Assembly: GCF_013283195.1 (NCBI RefSeq)
Contig: NZ_JABEKT010000005.1
Location: 360,684 to 424,683, forward strand
Source of the DNA: Ensifer adhaerens
GTDB lineage: Bacteria; Pseudomonadota; Alphaproteobacteria; Rhizobiales; Rhizobiaceae
Reading direction: 5' to 3'
Length of the DNA stretch: 64,000 bases
The position numbers and the translations under genes were made by a program. Below the pieces are notes generated by a model. That model ran no database searches. It was given only the letters and a program-made list of their open reading frames with translations, and was not told the DNA's origin. Below, in pieces: positions 1-8,596 of the stretch (positions within the stretch are counted from its first letter, which is position 1; each line of letters starts with the position of its first letter).

Positions 1-324
1 GGCCGCCTCGCGAAAACTGCGAGTGTCGTTCCACAGGATGCAGGGGCGCAGCACCTTGTCGTCGGTATCGAGCAGCGTCGCGCCATGCATCTGGCCGGAA
101 AGGCCGATGCCGCGCACGGCCGTAAGAGCTGCCGGGTGCGCCGCCTTCAGGCCGGCGATTGCCTCCTCGGTGGCGCGCACCCATTCGGCCGGATCCTGCT
201 CCGACCAGCCGGGATGCGGCCGGGAGACGTCGAGCGCGCCGGAAGCCGAGCCGACAATGCGCTGATTGTCGTCCATCAGCATCGCCTTGACGCCCGACGT
301 GCCGAGATCCAGTCCGAGATACAT
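1..324 (-). CDS. xylB: Xylulokinase, N-terminal part (gene runs off the left edge)
   Basis: Phosphorylates D-xylulose to D-xylulose 5-phosphate in xylose catabolism (known role of the FGGY family). About 108 codons are visible. The protein opens MYLGLDLGTSGVKA, the ATP-binding P-loop-like start of FGGY kinases, and also has SGQMHGAT near residue 75 and LWNDTRS near residue 98, both typical of xylulokinases. I chose the ATG at 324 because a GGAGG lies five bases upstream; an in-frame ATG at 336 has no better site. It lies downstream of, and on the same strand as, the LacI-type regulator, with 75 bp between them, so that regulator is a likely controller. The C-terminal domain is outside the window. 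Confidence 0.9.
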   Translation of the reverse strand, partial: MYLGLDLGTSGVKAMLMDDNQRIVGSASGALDVSRPHPGWSEQDPAEWVRATEEAIAGLKAAHPAALTAVRGIGLSGQMHGATLLDTDDKVLRPCILWNDTRSFREAA

Positions 325-399
325 GTAGGCCTCCATTGAGAGCAACCACAGGAAAAGCGCGCAACGATTTTCCGTCAGGAATTGTGTAAATTCAAAATA

Positions 400-1437
400 T
401 TACGCCGGCTCGACCGGCAGGTTGTCTTTCAGGAAGATGTCGATGCGGATGCGCTCCTGCGCCTCGATCATCGACAGCCCATCGGCGCGCGCCTTCAGCA
501 CGCGAATGGCGCTCCTCACCTCATGACCCGCATCCTGGTTGAGCAGCGCATCGATCGTGCCCGAGATCAGGGCGGCACGGCTGTAGGGCGTCAGCTCGTG
601 GGCTATTGCGCAGATTTCGGACTGCCGGCCGGCCTTTTCGAGCGCCGCGATCAGGCCGCGATTGCCAGCGCCGAGGCTGTAGATGCCCGCAAGGTCCGCA
701 TGCGCGGCCAGCAGATCCTGAACCAGCGTCTCGACCTCGGTCGGATCGTCGTGCCCCTCGACCACGGGCAACAGATGCCGCGTGTCCGCCCCTTCGCTGA
801 CGGCGGCACTGAAGCCTTCAAGTCGATCCCGGTGGTCTCTGACCAGCATCGAGCCGGCAACGATGGCGACCGGCCCGTCGCGACCACCCAGGAAACGCCG
901 CATCAGACTGCCGGCTGTGCGCCCGGCTGCAATGTTGTCGACACCGGCGAAATGGTCGCGCTCCGACCCGGTCAGATCGGAGACGAGCGTGACGACGGCA
1001 ATGCCGTCTTCGCGAAGCCGCCCGACGGCCGCCACCACTTCCGGCGCTTCAACCGCAACGACGGCAACGCCGGCCGGCTCACGGCTGCACGCTTCGTCGA
1101 GCGCATCGGCCAGCGCCGTCGCATCGAAGGCGGGAACGGAGAGGATGGAAATATCGGTGCGCTCGACGGCAGAGCGCGCCCTTGCCGCCTCGACCTCGGC
1201 CTCAAGGCCGCGCATGAAGGCGTTCTCGCCCTCGGGCAGGATGAAGATCAGCGGATAGCTGCGGCCCTTGGCAAGGTTGGCCGCCGCCACGTCCCTGACA
1301 TAACCGAGCGTCGCGATGGCGCGCTCGACCTTGTCACGCGTGACCGACCTGACTCCCGGGCGATTGTTCAAAACCCGGTCGACGGTCGCAAGGCTGACGC
1401 CTGCTTCTGCAGCAATGTCGTGAACTGTAGGGCGCAT
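400..1437 (-). CDS. LacI-family transcriptional regulator, probably of xylose genes
   Basis: The first ~25 residues form a LacI helix-turn-helix (TVHDIAAEAGVSLATVDRVL), followed by the hinge and a periplasmic-binding-protein-like sugar-sensing domain to residue ~340, the normal length for the family. Two ATGs are adjacent (1440 and 1437). The second has the better spacing from GGGAGG, so it is taken as start. A 24-bp near-perfect palindrome lies 31 bp upstream and probably mediates autoregulation. The gene precedes xylB on the same strand, which suggests a pentose or pentitol effector; that substrate assignment is inferred only from the neighbour. Confidence 0.85.
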   Translation of the reverse strand: MRPTVHDIAAEAGVSLATVDRVLNNRPGVRSVTRDKVERAIATLGYVRDVAAANLAKGRSYPLIFILPEGENAFMRGLEAEVEAARARSAVERTDISILSVPAFDATALADALDEACSREPAGVAVVAVEAPEVVAAVGRLREDGIAVVTLVSDLTGSERDHFAGVDNIAAGRTAGSLMRRFLGGRDGPVAIVAGSMLVRDHRDRLEGFSAAVSEGADTRHLLPVVEGHDDPTEVETLVQDLLAAHADLAGIYSLGAGNRGLIAALEKAGRQSEICAIAHELTPYSRAALISGTIDALLNQDAGHEVRSAIRVLKARADGLSMIEAQERIRIDIFLKDNLPVEPA

Positions 1438-1467
1438 CATTTCCTCCCGCAAACTGCCTTAGAGGAA

Positions 1468-1491
1468 TTTTTGATGTACGTAAATCAAAAA
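1468..1491. promoter_or_regulatory. LacI-type palindromic operator
   Basis: Arms TTTTTGAT and ATCAAAAA flank a TACGTA core with a central CG, giving a 24-bp palindrome with a single mismatched pair. LacI-family operators are typically such palindromes centred on CG. It lies between the LacI-type gene start and the end of the upstream metallophosphoesterase gene, where an autoregulatory operator is expected. The binding protein is inferred. Confidence 0.6.
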
Positions 1492-1525
1492 TGCGAGCGA
1501 GACGGACGAACGCTGATTTCGCTGG

Positions 1526-2641
1526 CTAAAACCGCTTGCTGAACACCTGGGTGAAGGCGACCTCGCCGTGACCTTTGCCGGCTTCGCCAAGCGCCACGTC
1601 CATGAAGCCGTCGGTCACGCGCACGAGCGCGAAACCGCCCATATATGCAGCCTTGGGCTTGAAGAGGTCGAGACCTTCGCGGCGATAGATCATCGCCGTT
1701 TCGTGCTGGTGGCCGTGAAACACGCCGACGACGTTGTGGCCCCTGATGGCGTCCACGAGCGCCTGACGCTGCTCGGTACTCCACCAATGTGGCGGACCGT
1801 CACCCTGATCGTCGAAGGTCTTGGCGGCGGCATCCCAGACTTCGGTCGAGAAAGCGTCCCAGCCATAGTGCTGGAACAGGATCACCGGCCGGCCGTCGGC
1901 CGCATAGGTTTCCAGATCCTGCTTCAGCCAGGGAAGCGCATCGACGGCGCCCTTGCTGACATCGCCGCCGAAGCGCTGGAGCTGGACGAGATGCAGCCCG
2001 CCCCAGTCCCAAGAATAGCAATCCGACAGTGGATCGTAGTTCGTCACCGGCACCGGCGGCTTGTAGAACACCGTCTGGCGATGGTTGAGTTCGACATAGT
2101 CGCGCAGCTCGCGGCGATACCAGTCCACATGCGGCGGCGGACCGTCCTGGTCGAGGTCGTGATTGCCGAGACCGACATAGACGGGAAAGTGAACACGGTC
2201 GGCGCCGGGACCTTCCTGGTAGCGGCTGGAAAACTGCTGCAGCTGCCGGCCCTCGCGCGGCTGGCGCACCTGCCCGCCGCCGTCATCGGTCAGGTCGCCG
2301 CCCAGCACCAGTCCGAGCGGATGGCCGATCTGCCGGCCGGCGCTGCCGAGCCCGCTCGCCTCGCCGGCAACGCTTGCCGGCCACCGCATCCCCGGCAGAC
2401 CATTGAGCGCCGCCACGTGACGCAAAAGGTTCTCGTCGGTCTTACCCTCCGCCGCACAGTTCGGCGCAAGGCCTTCGGTCGAGACGAGGCATGCATGGAT
2501 GTCGTTCGAAAACAGGAATGTGGCATCGATGGGCGGGCGCCCGGCTGCCCGTGTCGGGCTTGCCAGCAAAGCCGCGCCCATGCCGGCCGCACCGGCAAGG
2601 AAGGAACGCCGGGAGATGACGAAGCGCCTCGATGGCTGCAT
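1526..2641 (-). CDS. Tat-exported calcineurin-like metallophosphoesterase
   Basis: The 371-residue protein begins with a twin-arginine signal (SRRSFLAGAAG near residue 10, then a hydrophobic stretch ending at an Ala-rich site near 33), so it should act in the periplasm. Metallophosphoesterase motifs follow in order: NDIH (DxH), GGDLTDDG, GLGNHDLD, and later FQHYGWD and GHQHE (GHxH), the dinuclear metal site of the calcineurin-like superfamily. The frame is open further upstream to 2788, but the signal peptide fixes the ATG at 2641. Its substrate cannot be told from the sequence; phosphodiesterase or phosphomonoesterase action on nucleotides or lipids is possible. It is on the same strand as the LacI-type gene but with an operator between them. 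Confidence 0.8.
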   Translation of the reverse strand: MQPSRRFVISRRSFLAGAAGMGAALLASPTRAAGRPPIDATFLFSNDIHACLVSTEGLAPNCAAEGKTDENLLRHVAALNGLPGMRWPASVAGEASGLGSAGRQIGHPLGLVLGGDLTDDGGGQVRQPREGRQLQQFSSRYQEGPGADRVHFPVYVGLGNHDLDQDGPPPHVDWYRRELRDYVELNHRQTVFYKPPVPVTNYDPLSDCYSWDWGGLHLVQLQRFGGDVSKGAVDALPWLKQDLETYAADGRPVILFQHYGWDAFSTEVWDAAAKTFDDQGDGPPHWWSTEQRQALVDAIRGHNVVGVFHGHQHETAMIYRREGLDLFKPKAAYMGGFALVRVTDGFMDVALGEAGKGHGEVAFTQVFSKRF

Positions 2642-2762
2642 GAATGACCCCGTTTTCGCCCAACCGGCGGCGCCGGATCGACGATCACGGACCGGCCGGA
2701 GATTGTTTTCCGGCCGGATTGTGCCGCAACGCGACGGACGCGTAAACCTTGCAGCAGCGCGA

Positions 2763-4352
2763 CTAGTGGCCGCCGCCGCTTGGGCCAACGCCCTCCGGTT
2801 TCTTGATCATCATCACACCCAGGATCAGCGAAAGGAAGAGCACCGTGAGGATGACGAAGACGTCGCTGAACGACAGGATCATCGCCTGCTTCTGCGCCAT
2901 TGCCGCAAGCTGCTTGATGGCGATCGTAGCACCGTCGAGGCCATGGGCATCGAACTTGGCCTCCATGTTGTTGAACTGCGCCATCGCTTCCGGGTTACCC
3001 CACTGGATATGCTCGGAAAGCCGGGCATAGTGCAGGTCCTGGCGCTGGGTCAGGATGGTGTTGATCACCGCCAGGCCGACGGCACCGCCCAGATTGCGCG
3101 TCAGGTTGAACAGGCCGGATGCGCCGCGCATGCGCGCCGGCGGCATGGTGCCGAGCGCGATGTTGTTGATCGGCACCATGCACAACATCAGCCCGACGCC
3201 ACGCAGGATCTGCGGGATGAACAGCTCGTAGAAGTCCCAGTCGGCCGTCAGGTGCGCCATGATCCAGGTGCCGCTGGCAAAGCTGGCAAAGCCGATGGTC
3301 ATCAGCACCCGCGGATCGAGCTTGCCCGACAGGATGCCAGCAACCGGCGCAGTTACGAACATCGCCAGGCCCGAGACGAACATCGTCTCGCCGATCATCA
3401 GCGAATCGTAGCCGCGGATGCGCCCGAGATAGAGCGGATAGAGATAGGTAAGGCCATAGAGCCCGATGCCCATGACGAAGGAGAACATCGAGCCGAAGGC
3501 AAAGTTGCGGTTGGAGAACGCCCGGAGATCAACCACCGGGAATTCCACCTTGAAGGCCCTGTAGAAGAAGATCACCGCGGCGATGACAGTTGCAACGGCG
3601 CCCATGACGATGTGATCGTCATTGAACCAGTCGTTGGCGTTGCCTTCTTCCAGAACATATTCGAGCGAGCCGAGGAAGACCGCCATGGAGGCGAGCCCCC
3701 ACCAGTCGAACTTCTTGAAGAGGCTCAATTCCGGCTTGTCGAAATCGATAAAGGTCCAGGTCAGCGTCGCGACGATGATGCCGGGAATGACGTTGACGAG
3801 AAACAGCCAGTGCCAGGAAAAGGCGTGGCTGAGGTAACCGCCAACGGTCGGGCCGATGGTCGGCGCCAGCGTGGCGATCAGGCCGATGATCGGCGAGACG
3901 ATGTTGCGCTTCGACGGCGGGAAAATGGTGAAGGCGGCCGCAAACACCGACGGGATCATGCCGCCGCCAATAAAGCCCTGGATCGCCCGGTAGACGATCA
4001 TCTGGTCGATGTTGGTGGCGGTCGCGGCCAGCGCGCTTGCCGCCGTAAAGCCGGCCGCCGACACCGAAAACAGGACCCGGGTCGACACGATGCGCGCCAG
4101 CGTGCCCGACAGCGGGATCATGATGACTTCGGCGATGAGGTAGGAGGTCTGCACCCAGCCGATTTCGTCGGAGCCGGCTGACAGACCGGCCTGAATTTCG
4201 GCGAGCGACGCCGAAACGATCTGGATGTCGAGGATCGCCATGAACATGCCGACGACCATGGCGAAGAAGGCGATCAGCCTTCTCGGGTCCATATGTTCCT
4301 CGACCTTCGGTGCGGCTGCCGCCACCGAGCCTGCTGTTGCCGTTGCGGCCAT
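2763..4352 (-). CDS. emrB: EmrB-type MFS drug efflux transporter (DHA2, 14 TM)
   Basis: Inner-membrane proton-driven exporter that works with the EmrA adaptor to expel hydrophobic compounds. The 529-residue protein has the DHA2 family signature near its first helix (MAILDIQIVSASL) and about 14 hydrophobic segments. Translation from the ATG at 4352, with an AGGGAG upstream, gives MAATATAG; an open frame continues to 4403 without a good ribosome site. It lies 71 bp downstream of emrA on the same strand, so the pair is probably one transcript. In Sinorhizobium meliloti the orthologous pair is known to be flavonoid-induced through the TetR protein EmrR; the same role is inferred here. Confidence 0.9.
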   Translation of the reverse strand: MAATATAGSVAAAAPKVEEHMDPRRLIAFFAMVVGMFMAILDIQIVSASLAEIQAGLSAGSDEIGWVQTSYLIAEVIMIPLSGTLARIVSTRVLFSVSAAGFTAASALAATATNIDQMIVYRAIQGFIGGGMIPSVFAAAFTIFPPSKRNIVSPIIGLIATLAPTIGPTVGGYLSHAFSWHWLFLVNVIPGIIVATLTWTFIDFDKPELSLFKKFDWWGLASMAVFLGSLEYVLEEGNANDWFNDDHIVMGAVATVIAAVIFFYRAFKVEFPVVDLRAFSNRNFAFGSMFSFVMGIGLYGLTYLYPLYLGRIRGYDSLMIGETMFVSGLAMFVTAPVAGILSGKLDPRVLMTIGFASFASGTWIMAHLTADWDFYELFIPQILRGVGLMLCMVPINNIALGTMPPARMRGASGLFNLTRNLGGAVGLAVINTILTQRQDLHYARLSEHIQWGNPEAMAQFNNMEAKFDAHGLDGATIAIKQLAAMAQKQAMILSFSDVFVILTVLFLSLILGVMMIKKPEGVGPSGGGH

Positions 4353-4423
4353 CTGAGCCACTCCCTGCGTGTAAAGGCGCGGCCGGCGCGTTCGATCGAA
4401 CATGCCGGCGCGTCGGGGCCCGA

Positions 4424-5641
4424 TTACTTCGTGGCGGCGACCTTGGTCTCAGCGGGTGCCGTGCGCGTGTCGACATCGACGACCACGCTCAAGCCAGCGC
4501 GCAGATGGCCTTCCGCCAGCACATCGGCCGGCAGCGTGATGCGCACCGGCACGCGCTGGATCACCTTGGTGAAGTTGCCTGTGGCGTTTTCGGCCGGCAG
4601 CAGCGAGAACACCGAGCCGGATGCCGGCGAGATGGAGGCAACCGTGCCTTCGATCGCGTGCTCGTCATAGGCGTCGATGTGAACCTTGACCTTCGAGCCG
4701 GGGACCAGATGCGCGATCTGCGTCTCCTTGAAGTTGGCGTCGATGTAGAGCTGGTCGACAGGGACGAGTGCCGCCAGCCTCTGGCCGGCAGAGACGAGAT
4801 CGCCGACCTGGACGGCGACGTTGCCGATGACGCCGTCATAGGGCGCCTTCAAGACGGTGAAGCCGAGGTCGCGATTGGCCTTGTCGCGGGCAAGCTCCAG
4901 CGAGCGGATCTGGCTTTCCGCCTCGGCGCGCTGAGCCTGCAGCACGGTGATGTTGGCGTTGGCAGTCGCGATGTTGGCATCGGCGCCGGCAAGGTTTGCC
5001 CGCGCCTGATCCAGCGCCACGTCGGCATTATCGCGGGAAGCAACGGTGCCGACGTCCTTGGACTGGAGGTCGCTTGCGCGCTTTTGCGCAAGTTCGGCGC
5101 CGCGCACCGTTGCTTCGAGAGCATTTTTCTGGGCTTCGGCCTGGGCAAGGCTCGCCTTTGCGCCGGCGATCTGCGCGTCGAAGCGGCTGAGCGCCAACTT
5201 CTGCGTGGCGATCTGGGCCTCGGTCTGCTCGGCGGCGATGCGATAGTCGCCGTCATCGAGCGTGACCAGCGGGTCGCCGGCCTTCACCTGCTGGTTGGCG
5301 ACGACGTCGACCTTGGCGACATAACCCGAAACCTTCGGGGAGATCGTGGCGATGTCGCCCTCGATATAGGCGTCGTCGGTCGAAACCATGAAACGGCCAT
5401 TGGTCCACCAGTCATAGCCATACCAGCCGCCTGCGGCCAAAGCTGCGAGGCCGAGAACGGGCAAGATCGGGCTGCGCTTCTTCTTTTTCGAAGCGACTTC
5501 GACAGCGGGTTCCTGCGTGAGCGCAGGCGCCTCGGCAGTCGCCCCCTTAGCCTCGGGCGCGGCCTCATGGGTCTGCGGAACTTCAAAATCCTCGCCGACA
5601 GGGCGAACGCGAGCGGCGCTGGACGTTTTGGATGCGGACAT
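4424..5641 (-). CDS. emrA: EmrA-type HlyD-family membrane fusion protein
   Basis: Periplasmic adaptor linking the EmrB transporter to an outer-membrane channel. The 405 residues comprise a cytoplasmic Pro/Ala/Glu-rich tail (~1-55), one TM helix (~60-78), the barrel-sandwich/lipoyl start (STDDAYIEGDIATISPKVSG), a long Ala/Gln/Lys-rich coiled-coil hairpin (~130-260) and a beta-barrel domain with an FTKVIQRVPVRI stretch, typical of EmrA. It is transcribed away from the TetR gene, with two inverted repeats in the 127-bp gap. Confidence 0.92.
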   Translation of the reverse strand: MSASKTSSAARVRPVGEDFEVPQTHEAAPEAKGATAEAPALTQEPAVEVASKKKKRSPILPVLGLAALAAGGWYGYDWWTNGRFMVSTDDAYIEGDIATISPKVSGYVAKVDVVANQQVKAGDPLVTLDDGDYRIAAEQTEAQIATQKLALSRFDAQIAGAKASLAQAEAQKNALEATVRGAELAQKRASDLQSKDVGTVASRDNADVALDQARANLAGADANIATANANITVLQAQRAEAESQIRSLELARDKANRDLGFTVLKAPYDGVIGNVAVQVGDLVSAGQRLAALVPVDQLYIDANFKETQIAHLVPGSKVKVHIDAYDEHAIEGTVASISPASGSVFSLLPAENATGNFTKVIQRVPVRITLPADVLAEGHLRAGLSVVVDVDTRTAPAETKVAATK

Positions 5642-5676
5642 GGGTACCGGCCTGGTTAATGAGTGGTGATTGAACT

Positions 5677-5690
5677 GAACCGTTCGGTTC
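5677..5690. promoter_or_regulatory. Palindromic operator 1 in the emrA-emrR gap
   Basis: GAACCG-TT-CGGTTC is a perfect 6-2-6 inverted repeat. It lies 36 bp upstream of emrA, in the promoter region of the divergent pair. TetR-family proteins bind such short palindromes. Palindrome-like sites in this gap are reported for S. meliloti emrR; matching them to this one is inference. Confidence 0.55.
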
Positions 5691-5736
5691 GATCGAAGCT
5701 TGACTTAGTCGCTTTTACGTCGCATATCAAGGGGGA

Positions 5737-5756
5737 ATCGAACCACGCAGTTCGAT
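5737..5756. promoter_or_regulatory. Palindromic operator 2 in the emrA-emrR gap
   Basis: ATCGAAC-CACGCA-GTTCGAT is a perfect 7-6-7 inverted repeat ending 12 bp before the emrR start. It shares the GAAC/GTTC half-site core with operator 1, so both may bind EmrR, one controlling emrAB and the other emrR itself. Confidence 0.55.
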
Positions 5757-5768
5757 GGACGTAATTTG

Positions 5769-6503
5769 ATGCGAACAGGACGGGTACAGACGGCGATCAT
5801 GGAACCAGCAAAGACCGGACAGAAAGAGACCATCCAGCCCGACAACGGCATGGACGAGCAGCTTTGTCCCGGCGGCGGACGCCATGCGGCGGGCGAAGAC
5901 CCCGCCAAGCGCGAGCAGATCCTGGAAGGTGCCCGGCGCGCCTTCATGAACCAGGGCTTCGACGCCGCCAGTATGAACGACATCACCCGCGAGGCCGGCG
6001 TCTCCAAGGGCACGCTCTACGTCTATTTCGAAAACAAGGAAGACCTGTTCAAGGCGCTGATCATCCAGGGCAAGACCCGGGTGGTTCAGACTGCCAAGCA
6101 TGCGCTCAACGATCACGACGATGTCGAGGAATCGCTTTTTGATTTCGGCGTGACGCTGACCACCAGCATGACCGCCGAGGAAACAATCCGCTCCATGCGC
6201 ATGGTGATCGGCGTGATCGACCGCATGCCGCATCTGGCCGAACGCTTCTTCAGCGAGGCGCCGGAAAACGGCTATACCGTGCTCAAGGCCTATCTCGACC
6301 GCCAGGTCCCGGCCGGTACGCTCGACATCGACAACACGGAGATGGCGGCGCGGCAGTTCATCGAGATGGCACAGGCGGGCCTCTTCAAGCACCGGCTGTT
6401 CGGTGGCATGTGTTCGGCGCCACCGCGCGAGCAGATCGAGGGCACGGTTACGGCAGCTGTGCGGGTCTTCATGGCCGCATACGGACCGAAGAAGACGGCT
6501 TGA
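5769..6503 (+). CDS. emrR: TetR/AcrR-family repressor of emrAB
   Basis: The TetR N-terminal DNA-binding domain begins near residue 42 (KREQILEGARRAFMNQGFD) and contains the recognition helix region GVSKGTLYVYFENKEDL; a C-terminal ligand-binding helical domain fills the remainder. It is divergent from emrA with two palindromes between, the classic local-repressor arrangement. The ATG at 5769 is used; a TTG sits just before it, and an ATG at 5799 that still keeps the whole DNA-binding domain is a possible alternative. Repression relieved by flavonoids is known for the S. meliloti counterpart and inferred here. Confidence 0.85.
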   Translation: MRTGRVQTAIMEPAKTGQKETIQPDNGMDEQLCPGGGRHAAGEDPAKREQILEGARRAFMNQGFDAASMNDITREAGVSKGTLYVYFENKEDLFKALIIQGKTRVVQTAKHALNDHDDVEESLFDFGVTLTTSMTAEETIRSMRMVIGVIDRMPHLAERFFSEAPENGYTVLKAYLDRQVPAGTLDIDNTEMAARQFIEMAQAGLFKHRLFGGMCSAPPREQIEGTVTAAVRVFMAAYGPKKTA

Positions 6504-6604
6504 GACGAACGCGCATTCGGTGTGCCCCTTCAATCCAGCAATTGCGATCAAGCACGCCTTCCAGCAAAACCCTATGAGCATGGGTGTCTGCCACGGGAGT
6601 GATC

Positions 6605-7444
6605 ATGAGTGCCATCGGAAGGGCGATCTGGTTCATCGAGAGCCATTTCGCGAGCGATATATCGCTGGAAGAGATCGCTGAGGCCGCCGGCCTGTCGCGC
6701 TTTCACCTGTCACGCGTCTTCGGACTGGTGACGGGTTACTCCATCAGCGCCTATATCCGCGCACGGCGCCTGAGCGGCGCTGCGCAAAGCCTTGCCGACG
6801 GCTCCTCCAGCATTCTCGCGGTGGCCCTCGAAGCAGGCTACGGCTCGCACGAGGCCTTCACCCGTGCCTTTCGCGAGCAGTTCGGCGTAACGCCGGAGAC
6901 CGTGCGCAAGCAAGGGCACCTCGGCAACATCGAACTGACGGAGCCAATCAGAATGGACGACACCCGCCTCCTCAAACTGGACCCGCCGCGCTTCGAAGAC
7001 AGCCCGGCCTTGCTTCTCGCCGGCCTTGGTGAAACCTATGCCTACGGCCGCACCGAAGGCATTCCTTCGCTCTGGCAACGCTTCAACACCCACTTCGGCA
7101 ACATCCGAGGGCAGAAGGGCAACATCGCCTATGGCGTCTGCAGCCAGAACGACAGTGAAGCAGGCAGCTTTCACTATATGGCGGCAGTCGAAATCGACGA
7201 TGCCGGCGCCCTGCCCGCCGGCTTTACGACCATCAAACTGCCGAAGCAGCGCTATGCCGTGTTCCTGCATCGCGGCCATATCTCATCGATCGCGACGACC
7301 GCCCACCGGATCTTCGGCACCTGGTTGCCGGAGTCCGGCCTTCAGCACGGTGAAACGCCCGATCTGATCGAGCGCTATGACGAGCGCTTCGACCCGCATT
7401 CGGGCATGGGTGTTGTGGAAATGTGGATCCCGATCAAACCGTAA
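6605..7444 (+). CDS. AraC-family regulator with GyrI-like effector domain
   Basis: Two AraC helix-turn-helix motifs occupy residues ~5-105 (SLEEIAEAAGLSRFHLSRVF and LAVALEAGYGSHEAFTRAFR), followed by a C-terminal GyrI-like small-molecule binding domain (~115-279). This is the MarA/Rob-like layout with the DNA-binding domain first. The ATG at 6605 follows GGGAG at correct spacing; an upstream GTG at 6584 is less likely. It is followed by a strong hairpin and is probably monocistronic. The ligand is unknown; homologues often respond to xenobiotics. Confidence 0.82.
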   Translation: MSAIGRAIWFIESHFASDISLEEIAEAAGLSRFHLSRVFGLVTGYSISAYIRARRLSGAAQSLADGSSSILAVALEAGYGSHEAFTRAFREQFGVTPETVRKQGHLGNIELTEPIRMDDTRLLKLDPPRFEDSPALLLAGLGETYAYGRTEGIPSLWQRFNTHFGNIRGQKGNIAYGVCSQNDSEAGSFHYMAAVEIDDAGALPAGFTTIKLPKQRYAVFLHRGHISSIATTAHRIFGTWLPESGLQHGETPDLIERYDERFDPHSGMGVVEMWIPIKP

Positions 7445-7450
7445 ACGGTA

Positions 7451-7480
7451 AAGCGCCGCCGCAAACGCCCGGCGGCGCTT
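7451..7480 (+). terminator. Hairpin terminator after the AraC gene
   Basis: AAGCGCCGCC and GGCGGCGCTT form a perfect 10-bp stem with a 10-base loop, starting 6 bp past the stop codon. The T run is short, so it may be a partial or factor-assisted terminator. Confidence 0.6.
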
Positions 7481-7558
7481 GTCACTCTCGCATAGTTGCT
7501 TAAATACTGCCGCGATTCTTGCGCGACGACGCGCCACCGAGACAAGGAAAGATCGCTG

Positions 7559-8314
7559 ATGCAGGATTTAATGCTGCTAGCCCAGGACCCGGCCGCCTGG
7601 GTTGCCCTCATAACACTGGTTGTCATGGAGGTGGTTCTCGGCATCGACAATCTGATCTTCATCTCGATCCTCACCAACAAGCTGCCGCCCGAACACCGTG
7701 AAAAGGCCCGCCGCATCGGCATCGGCCTGGCGCTCGTCATGCGCCTCGCTCTGCTCGGCACCATCGCGTGGATCGTCAAGCTGACGACGCCCGTCTTCGA
7801 GGTCTTCGGACATGGCTTCTCCTGGAAGGACCTGATCCTGATCGCCGGCGGCCTGTTCCTCGTCTGGAAGGCAACCAAGGAAATCCATCACAATGTCGAC
7901 CCGGCCGACCATGGCGAGGATTTCATCGCCTCGTCGGCGATCAACAGCTTCGGTGCGGCGATCGGCCAGATCCTGCTGCTCGACCTGGTCTTCTCGGTCG
8001 ACAGCATCATCACCGCCGTCGGCATGACGCCGCATCTGCCGATCATGGTCATCGCCGTTCTCGCCGCCGTCACGGTGATGCTCGTTGCTGCAAACCCGCT
8101 TGCCAACTTCATCGAAAGGAACCCGACGATCGTCATGCTGGCGCTCGCCTTCCTCCTGATGATCGGCACGACGCTGATCGCCGAAGGCATGGGCCTGCAC
8201 GTGCCGAAGGGCTACATCTATGCCGCCATGGCCTTTTCGGCCCTGGTCGAGGTTCTCAACATGGTGGCTCGCAATGCGCGGCTGCGAAAGAAGGCCGCCG
8301 GCAAGCCGCAGTGA
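7559..8314 (+). CDS. TerC-family integral membrane protein
   Basis: The 251-residue protein has about seven hydrophobic helices and the TerC signature acidic motifs in membrane segments: [11 protein letters not shown] near residue 21 and [12 protein letters not shown] near residue 143. TerC/YjbE/YgaP-type proteins are linked to tellurite resistance in some bacteria and to manganese export in others; which applies here is not visible. The ATG at 7559 follows AAGGAAAG. It stands alone between two terminator-like hairpins. Confidence 0.87.
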   Translation: MQDLMLLAQDPAAWVALITLVVMEVVLGIDNLIFISILTNKLPPEHREKARRIGIGLALVMRLALLGTIAWIVKLTTPVFEVFGHGFSWKDLILIAGGLFLVWKATKEIHHNVDPADHGEDFIASSAINSFGAAIGQILLLDLVFSVDSIITAVGMTPHLPIMVIAVLAAVTVMLVAANPLANFIERNPTIVMLALAFLLMIGTTLIAEGMGLHVPKGYIYAAMAFSALVEVLNMVARNARLRKKAAGKPQ

Positions 8315-8336
8315 TCTGAGGCCATTGTCGAAAAGC

Positions 8337-8375
8337 AAAAGGGCGGGGCTACATGGCTCCGCCTTTTTCGTGAAC
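8337..8375 (+). terminator. Terminator after the TerC gene
   Basis: A G+C-rich stem (GGGCGGGGCT pairing with GGCTCCGCC, with G-T pairs) is followed by TTTTT; A residues on the other side make it potentially bidirectional. It lies about 25 bp past the TerC stop codon. Confidence 0.7.
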
Positions 8376-8380
8376 TCCAC

Positions 8381-8413
8381 AAAAAAAGGCCTGCATCACG
8401 GGGGATGCAGGCC
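8381..8413 (-). terminator. Strong minus-strand terminator far downstream of the VOC gene
   Basis: GGCCTGCATC pairs perfectly with GATGCAGGCC around a six-base loop and, read on the minus strand, is followed by seven T residues. It ends transcription coming from the right, either the VOC gene 184 bp away or a small RNA in between. A second perfect 8-bp stem (8483-8490 with 8514-8521) lies in the same leader. Confidence 0.8.
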
Positions 8414-8596
8414 ACCTTGCTGCAAGCGTTTGCGAGGGCACAAGCCGGACGGGTCAGGGAGCTCGACTGCCATTTCGTTGGCCACGGGAAGAAATCGGAA
8501 AAATTCCCGTGTTCTCCACCTCCGCCTTGTCCGATTGGCACAGCCCGCGCCTCTCGAACGGGTAACGCATCACCCGGTCGATCGTTCCGGTGGACG

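Noticed and set aside
2499-4181. 560-codon plus-strand frame across emrB
   Set aside because: Antisense to a transporter with clear family motifs; product is Arg/His/Asp-rich.
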